From Calothrix sp. PCC 7103 (GTDB taxonomy: Bacteria > Cyanobacteriota > Cyanobacteriia > Cyanobacteriales > Nostocaceae): 64,000 nucleotides of DNA. The notes under the pieces are model-generated. The model was not told the DNA's origin, did not search any database, and saw only the letters and a program-made list of their open reading frames with translations. The stretch is taken from positions 5,429,595 through 5,493,594 of the forward strand of contig NZ_KB217478.1 of the NCBI RefSeq assembly GCF_000331305.1. Reading direction: 5' to 3'. Of this stretch, positions 8,325 through 16,236 are shown in pieces (the stretch's first letter is position 1; each line of letters opens with the position of its first letter). The position numbers and the translations under genes were made by a program.

Positions 8325-9653
8325 TTATTTTATGGAGATGCCGCTAAATTTTTGAAATAAGCTGGTTGCATAAGAGTCGCTCATTCCTGATATATAATCG
8401 GTGATGCGTAAGATTTTATGATATATGTCTTCGCTTTCTTGTGGACGATATTTTTCTGGAAGCATTAACGCTATTAATTCGCCTTTTGTACTGGTACGTA
8501 AAGCTGCATCGACAAAATCAGCAAATAGTTTTCCTAAGACTTCGTAACCTGCTATTCGCATTCCTAATATATCTGGATGTAGGAAAACTTTTTTGGTGAC
8601 GATTTTGGAGATGTTTTCTAACTGCGGTGCGTATTTACTGAGTGATAATAAATTTTGGTCGAATGTACCTGTAAGTATTTCTTCCTCACGTGCGAGGAAA
8701 TTATCTGCTGCTTCTTGAATTAAGTTATTTATTGATTTACCACGTAAACGTTTGACTTTTTCTGCTTCGCTAAATTCTTGTTCATCTATGTTTATTAGAG
8801 CAATATCACTCAGTAAAATACGTGTTTCTTCATATGAAATATACCCCATTCGATAACCGTCTTCAACATCTATTATGGAGTAACATATATCATCCGCAGC
8901 TTCTACTAAAAACGCAAGGGGATGACGTGCCCACCAATAAGTATTATTATGATACCTAATTAAGCCTAAAATTTGAGCTACTTCATGAAACAACTCTTTT
9001 TCAGCTTGGAAAAAGCCGTATTTTTTAGCACTACAACCTGTATAATCATTAATAATGTTTACAGGAATAGAAGATTCGCGCGGATATTTGGTAAAAGCTG
9101 CTAGTGTCGGACAAGTTAATTGCATTCCACCGTGACGATGATGCATTTCTATGTTTGTGAGAATGCGAAAACCTTGCGCGTTACCTTCAAACAAATCAAA
9201 GTCACATTTTTGCTGTGTATTGAGACACTCTTTCAAAGTATTGGCCCCACTATACCAAGATGCAAAACCTTGACGTATAGAATCCTCACCCGAATGGCCA
9301 AAAGGGGGATTACCAATATCATGCGCTAAACAAGCAGCCGAAACAATATCTCCAAAGTCAGAACCGCTCAACTCATATTTTTCTAGTTGATGACGCTTAA
9401 CAACTTCGTAACCAACAATTCTACCGAGCGAACGTCCAACGCAAGAAACCTCTAAGCTATGAATTAACCGTGTGCGAATATAATCGTTTTTAGATAGTGA
9501 GTAAACCTGAGTTTTATCCTTAAGGCGCCGAAACGGAGAAGAAAAAACAATACGGTCACAATCTTTCTGAAAGCAGGTTCTATCTAATTGTAAATCTTCA
9601 GGCGCCTGTTTTCCCAAACGCTGCGGAGTCAAAAGTCGTTTCCATTCCATCAT
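8325..9653 (-). CDS. dgt: Deoxyguanosine triphosphate triphosphohydrolase (dGTPase-like HD protein)
   Basis: The 442-residue HD-superfamily hydrolase has metal ligands visible as the H of RLIHSLEVSCVGRSLG, the HD pair of ACLAHDIGNPPFGHSGE and the D of AADDICYSIIDVEDG. The N-terminal FRRLKDKTQVYSLSKNDYIR is the family signature. It splits dNTPs into deoxynucleoside and triphosphate, so it controls dNTP pools, and some relatives act in phage defence. The gene is intact. Its stop touches the stop of the plus-strand PLP gene with no spacer, so no separate terminator fits between them. Confidence 0.92.
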   Translation of the reverse strand: MMEWKRLLTPQRLGKQAPEDLQLDRTCFQKDCDRIVFSSPFRRLKDKTQVYSLSKNDYIRTRLIHSLEVSCVGRSLGRIVGYEVVKRHQLEKYELSGSDFGDIVSAACLAHDIGNPPFGHSGEDSIRQGFASWYSGANTLKECLNTQQKCDFDLFEGNAQGFRILTNIEMHHRHGGMQLTCPTLAAFTKYPRESSIPVNIINDYTGCSAKKYGFFQAEKELFHEVAQILGLIRYHNNTYWWARHPLAFLVEAADDICYSIIDVEDGYRMGYISYEETRILLSDIALINIDEQEFSEAEKVKRLRGKSINNLIQEAADNFLAREEEILTGTFDQNLLSLSKYAPQLENISKIVTKKVFLHPDILGMRIAGYEVLGKLFADFVDAALRTSTKGELIALMLPEKYRPQESEDIYHKILRITDYISGMSDSYATSLFQKFSGISIK

Positions 9654-9688
9654 AAAAACAAAGTTAGGAGTTAGTAAAGGTATAAATT

Positions 9689-9762
9689 GTCATTCTGAGC
9701 GCAGCGAAGAATCTCTTAAATGCTCGAATATTATAAGATGCTTCACTACGTTCAGCATGACA
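9689..9762. repeat. MITE-like imperfect palindrome, family A
   Basis: The ends are TGTCATTCTGAGC and GTTCAGCATGACA, with an inner GAAGAATCTC and AGATGCTTCACTACG. Other copies are at 16102-16205 (left half duplicated), 31158-31224 (inside a toxin gene), and half copies at about 7372-7392 and 47013-47038. It has no coding capacity. Confidence 0.85.
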
Positions 9763-9781
9763 TGAGGGCACTCCTAACTCA

Positions 9782-10255
9782 TTAAGATTCTGGCTTTGTG
9801 CAATACTGATTAAGCTCGCTGACAGAACTATCGAATTGTGCAGCAGCTTCGGCAGCATTTTTGAGCGCTGTATCTATCTCACCTCTTGCTTTTTGAATTG
9901 TCGCTCGTCCAGCAGTTGAAGCGGAGGCTTTTTTTGTGGAACCAAGTGCTTTACCTGCTATTTCTACGTTTTTACTAAGTGTTTCAAATGTCTTGACAAA
10001 TTTACCTTGAAACTCTTTTAACTTTTCATCGCTTAAATTCAAGTCGCGAATTTTTTTGGTAACGTCTTCTAATTCTTTAGCAAGTTTTAAACTAGTTGAC
10101 ACCTGGGCGCCTTTATTTTTATCAATCAATGTAGTTCCTTCATTGACTTGCTTAATAAATCGTTCGCACTGAGCAACCTTACTGTCGCTACAGCCAAAAA
10201 GTGACAATGCCATACTTAAGCTCACGGGAGCAATTATATACTTACGCCAAACCAC
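9782..10255 (-). CDS. Conserved hypothetical lipoprotein
   Basis: The 157-residue protein starts MVWRKYIIAPVSLSMALSLF and then the lipobox cysteine (LFGC-SDSK), so it should be anchored in the membrane by a lipidated cysteine. The mature part is a long amphipathic helical bundle rich in K, E, A and L, with a cysteine near each end (VAQCERF and LNQYCTKPES) that may form a disulfide. I do not recognise a catalytic motif. It stands alone between dgt and the metal transporter genes on the same strand. Confidence 0.7.
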   Translation of the reverse strand: MVWRKYIIAPVSLSMALSLFGCSDSKVAQCERFIKQVNEGTTLIDKNKGAQVSTSLKLAKELEDVTKKIRDLNLSDEKLKEFQGKFVKTFETLSKNVEIAGKALGSTKKASASTAGRATIQKARGEIDTALKNAAEAAAQFDSSVSELNQYCTKPES

Positions 10256-10365
10256 AACAGATACCCATCACCATAAAATTCCAAACAATAGTATCCGATG
10301 ATTCGACTATTTTGATAATTGTTCCGATAATTCGATACATAAGCATCTTGTGAACGTAACTTATT

Positions 10366-11088
10366 TTACCAATCTACGGGTAAACCTAAATTATCCAATC
10401 TTTGGGCATCTTTTAATAAAGGTTGAATTTCGCCGTCGATGGCTATTTTACCTCCGTAAAGCACTAGCGCGCGTTGTGTGACTCTCCCTAGCCAGTGTAA
10501 ATCATGAGAAGCAACGAGTAAAGCTTTACCTCGCCAGTTTAATAGTACTTGCGCGAGTTTACGGCGCCATGCTGGGTCAAGTCCAGTAGTAGGTTCATCG
10601 AGTATCAGTATATCGGGTTCTAGAACAAGAATTGCTGCTAGGGCTGCTAGGCGCCTTTGTCCACCCGAAAGTTCGTGTGCAGAACGTCGCTCAAAAGCTT
10701 CTAAACCAAACTCAGCGAGTAAATGTCTAGCTTTGTCGATTGCTACTGCATTTGGGACTCCGTAGTTTCTTGGACCGAACGTAATATCTTCTAAAATGGT
10801 TGGCATAAATAACTGGTCGTTGGCATCCTGAAAACCAAAACCAATATGGCGCCTTACTTCTGCAAAATTTTCTGGTTCTACGTGTATATTATTTATCAAT
10901 ATTTTTCCTGATTTCGGTTGCTTTAAACCAATCATATTTTCGAGCAAAGTACTTTTACCTGAACCAGTGGCGCCCATTAAAGCTACTCGGTCGCCAGCTT
11001 TAATATCAAATGTAATTTCACTTAATACATTTGATTCTTTTGTATATGAATACACTAAGTTGTGAACAGATAAAACAGTTTGTGACAT
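10366..11088 (-). CDS. cbiO: ECF-type cobalt/nickel transporter ATPase, CbiO
   Basis: The 240-residue ABC ATPase has Walker A GATGSGKS at 39-46, a Q-loop in GFGFQDANDQLF, the signature LSGGQRR, Walker B ILILDEPTTGLD and the switch histidine in VASHDLHWL. The FQDANDQLF form of the Q-loop is typical of CbiO/EcfA. It lies 24 bases after cbiQ, and gene order cbiM-cbiQ-cbiO on the minus strand shows it energises that transporter at the inner face of the plasma membrane. Confidence 0.93.
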   Translation of the reverse strand: MSQTVLSVHNLVYSYTKESNVLSEITFDIKAGDRVALMGATGSGKSTLLENMIGLKQPKSGKILINNIHVEPENFAEVRRHIGFGFQDANDQLFMPTILEDITFGPRNYGVPNAVAIDKARHLLAEFGLEAFERRSAHELSGGQRRLAALAAILVLEPDILILDEPTTGLDPAWRRKLAQVLLNWRGKALLVASHDLHWLGRVTQRALVLYGGKIAIDGEIQPLLKDAQRLDNLGLPVDW

Positions 11089-11112
11089 TAAAAAAATTGG
11101 GGAAAGGAATAA

Positions 11113-11754
11113 TTATAACCAGGATGCAATAGTTAAACTTAATGCGATTATGCTCATTAAGATGACTATGTAAATTTCTTTTGGTCGTAGTTCACAAGTT
11201 ACAGGCATTTCTCCTGTGTAACCGCGTGCTATCATTGCAGCATAAACTCTCTCAGCACGGTCTAAAGAGCGAACGTATAAGGCCCCTATCATTGAGGCAC
11301 TAGCATAACGTAACCATCCAGCTGTTCCGTTCATTCCACGTAACTGGGCGCCACGCTGCATTCTTTCAACTTCCGACAGCAATATTTCCATATACTGCCC
11401 AGCTAATAATAAGGTTTGTTTGAATACACTTGGTAAAGGCAAAGATTTAAGCGCGATACCAAAACTATGGGGTGGCAGTGTAAGTAAAAAACTATTCATT
11501 GCTAGCAAACAAATTAACGAACGCACCAGCAAGAAACTCGCGCGTTGCCAGCCTAGAGGAAGTGCTAAGAATGATAAAAACAATAATTCAGTACCAAGTA
11601 AAGCCGCAAGTTTTGGAAGTCTTGCACGCAATATACTAGCCCAAATTAATGCTAAAACTCCATAAACACCAAGCATAGACCAAGCATTCTGTTTGAGCAA
11701 AGCACTACCGATAACAATGATTAGAGATATATATAAACGTAGAGTTAGAGACAT
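11113..11754 (-). CDS. cbiQ: ECF transporter transmembrane T-component, CbiQ
   Basis: The 213-residue membrane protein has about five hydrophobic helices. It carries the coupling-helix signatures of EcfT proteins, RGAQLRGM and DRAERVYAAMIARGYTGEMP, whose A-R-G motifs contact the ATPase grooves. It links the CbiM substrate subunit to CbiO. It is shorter than many EcfT proteins but has both motifs. A G/C inverted repeat (11774-11809) separates it from cbiM. Confidence 0.9.
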   Translation of the reverse strand: MSLTLRLYISLIIVIGSALLKQNAWSMLGVYGVLALIWASILRARLPKLAALLGTELLFLSFLALPLGWQRASFLLVRSLICLLAMNSFLLTLPPHSFGIALKSLPLPSVFKQTLLLAGQYMEILLSEVERMQRGAQLRGMNGTAGWLRYASASMIGALYVRSLDRAERVYAAMIARGYTGEMPVTCELRPKEIYIVILMSIIALSLTIASWL

Positions 11755-11773
11755 AGTTATAAATAAGGTGACT

Positions 11774-11809
11774 TTGATCCCCCCTTGTTATCGGGGGTTG
11801 GGGGATCAA
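11774..11809. repeat. Inverted repeat between cbiM and cbiQ
   Basis: Arms TTGATCCCCCC and GGGGGATCAA enclose a short inner C4/G5 hairpin. It lies in the 59-base gap inside the cbiM-cbiQ-cbiO unit and could attenuate or process the transcript. A similar C7/G8 element lies inside tlyA. Confidence 0.7.
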
Positions 11810-11813
11810 TTTT

Positions 11814-12746
11814 TTAGCTTCTTTGAGCAGGAGCGCCTTTCATGATACTGGCAAGACCAAATGCGAGACCAAAGCAAACGATAGAACCAATAATTCCAGC
11901 AATGCTAGTGCCAATTTTGTCAAGCCCCTGCACTTGATAATCTGCAAAAGGTGTAGGAACCACAACACGAATATTTTCTGCAAGTTTATCGAAACCTGTT
12001 TGTTCTGATACCCAGTCCAACCCATCAGGAAATGCTGATGCAAATAGCGATAAGACTCCAGAAATTAGCAGAATACTTACAACGGGAACTAGCCAACCCT
12101 TAAATTCACGCTGCTCTCCTGGTAGTAAATCTGGTCGTGCAGTCGCAAGATAAGTAAGTACTCCTCCTGTAATTAGTCCTTCTCCAACACCAATCAAGAT
12201 GTGAATACCTGTCATTGAAGGTAAGACAATATTAATTGGCGCCGTTCCCGATAATGCCAATTCAATTGCTGCGACTATTGCCGCTACCACAACACTAATA
12301 CCAGCTGCAACTCCTGCTGCCAATGGTAAACGGCCTCTTTTACCACCTAATAACCGCAGCAAAGGTTGAGTTAAACTCCAACCGACCCAAACTCCGACTA
12401 CACCCATATTTAAAATATTTGCTCCCAGAGCAGTAATTCCACCATCGGCAAATAATACTGCTTGAATAATCAAGACTGTGGCAATACAAAGCGTTGCTGC
12501 CCAAGGACTACCCAAAATTACTGCCGCTAAAGTTCCACCTAACAAATGACCACTGGTACCACCTGCTACAGGAAAGTTAATCATTTGTGCAGCAAAAACA
12601 AATGCCGTCGTTAATCCTAAAATCGGTGCGCTACGTACACCAAATGCATTGTTCGCGCGTTTCACCGCAATCGTAAGCGCTGCAACAGTCGCTACACCTG
12701 TTACCGCAGCTACCGATGGAGAAATAAACCCATCAGGAATATGCAT
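11814..12746 (-). CDS. cbiM: Cobalt/nickel substrate-binding membrane protein CbiM with fused PDGLE (CbiN-like) domain
   Basis: The 310-residue protein starts MHIPDGFISPSV. In this family Met1 and His2 bind the metal, so the ATG at 12746 is the real start; an upstream TTG at 12758 overlaps the GGAG ribosome site. Residues 1-215 are the CbiM membrane domain. The end carries FASAFPDGLDWVSEQTGF, the PDGLE domain that in other systems is the separate CbiN/NikN subunit, then a final membrane helix. The fusion is common in cyanobacteria and does not by itself separate Ni from Co. No cobalamin riboswitch was seen upstream. Confidence 0.93.
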   Translation of the reverse strand: MHIPDGFISPSVAAVTGVATVAALTIAVKRANNAFGVRSAPILGLTTAFVFAAQMINFPVAGGTSGHLLGGTLAAVILGSPWAATLCIATVLIIQAVLFADGGITALGANILNMGVVGVWVGWSLTQPLLRLLGGKRGRLPLAAGVAAGISVVVAAIVAAIELALSGTAPINIVLPSMTGIHILIGVGEGLITGGVLTYLATARPDLLPGEQREFKGWLVPVVSILLISGVLSLFASAFPDGLDWVSEQTGFDKLAENIRVVVPTPFADYQVQGLDKIGTSIAGIIGSIVCFGLAFGLASIMKGAPAQRS

Positions 12747-13240
12747 GATGTTCTCCAATTCTTCTTGTCATTTTCGATACTCTACCATTGAAAATTTTGT
12801 TAGTATATAAACTTAATAAAAAACAAAAGATTCAAAAATTTTCAATGCCCGTATGGGGGATTATAAATACTTCTTAAGACTCATTGACAGTCAAATTTTT
12901 CGTATTTTTACATACATACTTAATATCACAAATATCAAAAATATTTTTCAAATTATGCAATTTTATTTATTATTACACTTAATTTTTTTACTCAACACTT
13001 TTAAATTAATGAGAATAATAATCATATTCATAGATGCAACAAAATATAGTTAGAGATAGTTATAAAATTTATTCTTTTGAGTAGATTCATCACAGAAATT
13101 TACAAATAAGTATTCTTTGTTAAGAATTAATCCTAAGATACTTGAGATTCATTGACAATAATCTATACTTAATATAAGATTTACATTAGTTGCGAAAAGT
13201 TACCAGCTATACTTATTGTTTTGCAAAATAATCTTAAACC
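12747..13240. other. Divergent intergenic region between the metal transporter and the iron cluster
   Basis: About 490 strongly A/T-rich bases. Two related motifs, TTAAGACTCATTGACAGT (12874-12891) and TTGAGATTCATTGACAAT (13142-13159), may be paired operator or promoter elements. A 66-codon open frame at 12853-13053 is a low-complexity I/L/F run and is not counted as a gene. Confidence 0.5.
13152..13180 (+). promoter_or_regulatory. Putative sigma-70 promoter of the iron cluster
   Basis: TTGACA at 13152-13157, 17 bases, then TAAGAT at 13175-13180. It lies about 60 bases upstream of the multicopper oxidase start. The -35 is embedded in the repeated TTCATTGACA motif. Confidence 0.45.
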
Positions 13241-14257
13241 ATGCCCAATAACTTTATTTTGCCTGGAGGGGACTTGTTAAGTCGGCGCCAACTACTAAAA
13301 TTTGGATTGGCAGGCGCCGGGGTAATAGGTGGAACAGCATTGTGGCAAGCGTTAAGTTTGCGTCATACAGAAGTAAGAATACCACCAATGGATGTGCCTG
13401 CGGATACTTTGGCGATGAATCCAACGAAAATATTACGTGACTTTGACTACGGCACAGTTAAACGTGAAAATGGGCGAACAGTTCGTGAGTTCCGTTTAAC
13501 AGCATCCACATCAATAATTCAGCTAAATACAGCAGTATCGTATAATATTTGGGATTTAAATGGCAGAATTCCTGGGCCAACACTAAGAGCAAAACAAGGG
13601 GAACGAATACGGGTATTATTTCTTAACCAAGCAGGTCATTCACACTCGCTGCATTTTCATGGAGTTCACCCAGCCGAAATGGATGGGGTGCGACCAATTA
13701 GTAACGGCAAAGCTACGATTTATGAATTTGACGCAGAACCTTATGGAGTTCATTTATACCATTGTCATGTTGAACCTGTAACTCGACATATTGCGAAAGG
13801 TTTATATGGAATGTTAATTATCGACCCACCCTCACAGCGACCACCAGCGGATGAAATTGTATTGATAATGGGTGGATACGATGTGAACGATGACAACCGT
13901 AATGAATATTATGCTTTTAACGGATTGCCGCATTATTACATGGATAATCCAATTCGCATTTACAAAGACCAACTAATCAGACTCTATGTTCTTAACATCA
14001 TTGAGTTTGACCCAGCTGTAACATTTCACCTTCACGCAAACTTCTTCGACGTGTATCGATATGGCATGACTATGACTCCGAGCGAGAAAAGCGATGTAAT
14101 TACGATGGGTGTTGCAGAACGACATATATTAGAGTTTGCTTTTCGCTATCCCGGTAAGTATATGTTCCACCCACATCAGGATGCAGTTGCAGAAAATGGC
14201 TGTATGGGACAGTTTGAGGTTATTGAATCATCAAATAAAAATTCAGCAAACAGCTAA
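13241..14257 (+). CDS. Tat-exported two-domain multicopper oxidase (possible ferroxidase)
   Basis: The 338-residue protein has a twin-arginine signal (SRRQLLKFGLAGAGVIGGTA) and two cupredoxin domains. Copper ligands are visible in HSHSLHFHGVH, in HLYHCHVEPVTRHIAKGLYG, in the second domain as FHLHANFF, and as YMFHPHQDAVAENGCMGQF. The HCH and H-P-H/C-M patterns fit type 1 and trinuclear sites of two-domain oxidases or nitrite reductase-like proteins. It opens a run with a lipoprotein, a ferritin-like protein and FTR1, so oxidation of ferrous iron before FTR1 import is the likely job. Nitrite reductase activity is not excluded. Confidence 0.85.
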   Translation: MPNNFILPGGDLLSRRQLLKFGLAGAGVIGGTALWQALSLRHTEVRIPPMDVPADTLAMNPTKILRDFDYGTVKRENGRTVREFRLTASTSIIQLNTAVSYNIWDLNGRIPGPTLRAKQGERIRVLFLNQAGHSHSLHFHGVHPAEMDGVRPISNGKATIYEFDAEPYGVHLYHCHVEPVTRHIAKGLYGMLIIDPPSQRPPADEIVLIMGGYDVNDDNRNEYYAFNGLPHYYMDNPIRIYKDQLIRLYVLNIIEFDPAVTFHLHANFFDVYRYGMTMTPSEKSDVITMGVAERHILEFAFRYPGKYMFHPHQDAVAENGCMGQFEVIESSNKNSANS

Positions 14258-14405
14258 TTGCAAACAATTATTAAATCAAGCTTAAATGAAAGCCAAATTA
14301 TTGCAAATATAATTCATTAAGTGCAAAACTAACATAATTGGAATTACGACAAGCTGTCATACGCTAGTTGGTTTTCAGCTTTGTAAATTTGTTTAGGAGT
14401 AAAAA

Positions 14406-15455
14406 ATGGTTAGACCACGTTATGCATTTTTGGCATTTGCAGCTTGCGCTATCGTTGCACTTAGTTCTTGTGCTGGTGGTGGGGCGCCTGAAGCATCGAA
14501 TAACGGGGGTAACGCAACACCGATTGCCTCAACTCCTCAAGTTACGGATGCTTCAACTACTAGCTCACATAGTGGTCATGGTAAGAAAGTAAATATAAAT
14601 TCTGCGATTTTATCGGAGTTAGACAAGTTTGAAGGAATGCTTGGTGTGCCAGCATTGTCGAATAAAATTCAAGCGGGTCGTCCTTATGCTTCACCAGAGG
14701 AATTGGTAGCTAAAAAAGTAGTCACTCAAGAGCAGTTTGACAAAATTAAAGACATGGTGACGATAGAAGAAGTCAAGCTGACGGGTGAAGCGAAAGATGT
14801 TGACTACATGACCAAGTTGGGACTAATGAAAGGACACTTGATAGTCGCCAAAGAATTACTCGACCAAAATCAACCCAAGGCAGCAGAACCTCATATTGGA
14901 CACCCAGTAGAAGAAATTTACGCTGATGTAGAGGAACAACTCAACGAACGTAAAGTAAAAGAATTTAAAACAAGTTTGATTAGCTTGCAAGATTTAGTCA
15001 AAGCAAATGGCAAAGCAGACTCTATTAAAACCAACTTTACCAATTCAATGCAAGCGGTTGATGGCGCCATAGCGGCACTTCCCCAACCAGAACGCGAAAA
15101 AAATTCTTTTAACCTACAAGTAATTAACGGTTTACTCGACGCTGCAAACTCAGAATACGGCGCCGCAGTCGCAGACGGTAAAATTTCTGCTGCAATTGAA
15201 TATCAAGACTCACGCGGTTTTGTAGTCTACGCCAACGAACTTTACAAAACAATTGCCAGCAACATGGCAAAAGAAAATCCCGAAGTTCACAAAAACATTC
15301 AAGCTAGTATGGCTGAACTAACAAAAGTATGGCCCGCAGCTATTCCCCCTGCAACACCCGTAAAGACGCCTCTTGAAGTTACCAAGCTAGTAAAAGCCAT
15401 AGAAGCAGAATCACAAAAAGCTATAGACAAAGCTGCCACAAAAGCCCATTTGTAA
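14406..15455 (+). CDS. Lipoprotein with helix-hairpin-helix domain and helical iron-uptake-like domain
   Basis: The 349-residue protein has a lipobox (VALSSC-AGGG) and a low-complexity linker ending HSGHGKK. A ComEA-like helix-hairpin-helix follows at about 60-115 (VNINSAILSELDKFEGMLGV, then YASPEELVAKKVV). The rest is a long helical domain. Its GHLIVAKELL followed by EPHIGHPVEEIYADVEEQ lines up His and acidic residues as in periplasmic domains linked to FTR1/EfeO iron uptake. An AGGAG site precedes the ATG. Position between the oxidase and FTR1 suggests an iron-binding shuttle. HhH folds usually bind DNA, which is odd outside the cytoplasm, so here it may be structural. Confidence 0.7.
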   Translation: MVRPRYAFLAFAACAIVALSSCAGGGAPEASNNGGNATPIASTPQVTDASTTSSHSGHGKKVNINSAILSELDKFEGMLGVPALSNKIQAGRPYASPEELVAKKVVTQEQFDKIKDMVTIEEVKLTGEAKDVDYMTKLGLMKGHLIVAKELLDQNQPKAAEPHIGHPVEEIYADVEEQLNERKVKEFKTSLISLQDLVKANGKADSIKTNFTNSMQAVDGAIAALPQPEREKNSFNLQVINGLLDAANSEYGAAVADGKISAAIEYQDSRGFVVYANELYKTIASNMAKENPEVHKNIQASMAELTKVWPAAIPPATPVKTPLEVTKLVKAIEAESQKAIDKAATKAHL

Positions 15456-15477
15456 CATCTTGTAGCACATTATTGTA

Positions 15478-15498
15478 GCACAGGCATCTTGCCTGTGC
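15478..15498. repeat. Family B palindrome (GCACAGGCATCTTGCCTGTGC)
   Basis: A hairpin of the form ACAGGCA-TCT-TGCCTGT, just after the lipoprotein stop. Variants with compensating changes lie at 19476-19495, 40876-40898, 47070-47089, 53286-53352 and 54845-54869. Most are directly 3' of genes, so they may act as terminators. Confidence 0.75.
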
Positions 15499-15560
15499 AT
15501 TCACCAAAACATTACTCACACGACACTATATATAAATTTGATAGGAGGTTAAAATACAGG

Positions 15561-15650
15561 ATGAACCAAAAAAACTATGTAATTATAAAGAGCCATTTGA
15601 ATCTTGGTTCAAATTACCTGGTAAATCGTCCTGGAAAGTATGTAAGGTGA
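15561..15650 (+). CDS. Possible 29-residue small protein or leader peptide
   Basis: An ATG with a strong AGGAGG ribosome site (15543-15548, 12 bases upstream) opens a 29-codon frame, MNQKNYVIIKSHLNLGSNYL and then VNRPGKYVR, ending 11 bases before the ferritin-like gene. The ferritin-like gene itself has only a weak ribosome site, so translation of this peptide could be coupled to it. It has no recognisable domain. The ribosome site is seen; the function is inference. Confidence 0.35.
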   Translation: MNQKNYVIIKSHLNLGSNYLVNRPGKYVR

Positions 15651-15661
15651 ATTAATAACTG

Positions 15662-16096
15662 ATGCAAGAACTTAATCAGCAAAAAGCAATCGACCTGCTT
15701 AATACCATCATGGAATTTGAGCTAGCAGGTGTTGTTCGCTATACGCACTACTCATTAATGGTAACGGGTCCATATCGAATTCCCATTGTAGATTTCTTCA
15801 AAGCACAAGCTAGCGAATCGCTGCTTCATGCCCAACAAGCTGGAGAAATTCTCACAGGTTTAGATGGACATCCTAGCCTTAAAATCGCCCCAATGGAGGA
15901 AACATATAAACACTCGGTTAAACACATTTTAGAAGAAAGTTTGGCGCACGAAAAGAAAGCATTATCGCTGTATAAAGATTTACTTGATGCAGTAACTAAT
16001 GCTAGTATTTATTTAGAAGAATTCGCTCGCACAATGATTGGTCAGGAAGAAATGCACAATCTGGAATTGAAAAAAATGCTACGCGATTTTAGTTAA
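15662..16096 (+). CDS. Bacterioferritin/Dps-like ferritin-family protein
   Basis: The 144-residue four-helix protein has ferritin-type diiron ligands: E in MEFELAGVVRYTHYS, ExxH in ASESLLHAQQAGE, E in LEESLAHEKKALSLYK and ExxH in GQEEMHNLEL. The haem-ligand methionine of bacterioferritins is not obvious, so it may be a haem-free member. It should oxidise or store iron, or detoxify peroxide, in the cytoplasm. Its place between the oxidase/lipoprotein pair and FTR1 supports storage of newly imported iron. Confidence 0.85.
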   Translation: MQELNQQKAIDLLNTIMEFELAGVVRYTHYSLMVTGPYRIPIVDFFKAQASESLLHAQQAGEILTGLDGHPSLKIAPMEETYKHSVKHILEESLAHEKKALSLYKDLLDAVTNASIYLEEFARTMIGQEEMHNLELKKMLRDFS

Positions 16097-16101
16097 TAAC
16101 T

Positions 16102-16205
16102 TGTCATTCTGAGCGTAGCGAAGAATCTATATTGTCATTCTGAGCGTAGCGAAGAATCTATAATATCTAGTGGTTGATGAGATGCTTCACTACGTTCAGC
16201 ATGAC
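16102..16205. repeat. MITE-like palindrome, family A, with tandemly duplicated left half
   Basis: The left half (TTGTCATTCTGAGCGTAGCG and AAGAATCTAT) occurs twice in tandem, at 16102-16130 and 16132-16160, before the right half ending TTCAGCATGACA. It fills most of the gap between the ferritin-like gene and FTR1. Confidence 0.85.
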
Positions 16206-16236
16206 ATATACAACTCCTAACTCATAATTCCTAACT

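Noticed and set aside
9664-9858. 64-codon minus-strand frame containing CHAERSEASYN
   Set aside because: It is the translation of the family A palindrome plus the end of the lipoprotein gene in a wrong frame.
12747-12850. Cobalamin riboswitch before cbiM
   Set aside because: No B12-box-like conserved core is visible in the A/T-rich leader.
12853-13053. 66-codon open frame upstream of the iron cluster
   Set aside because: Composition is almost only I, L, F, N and T from A/T-rich DNA, with no ribosome site and no domain.
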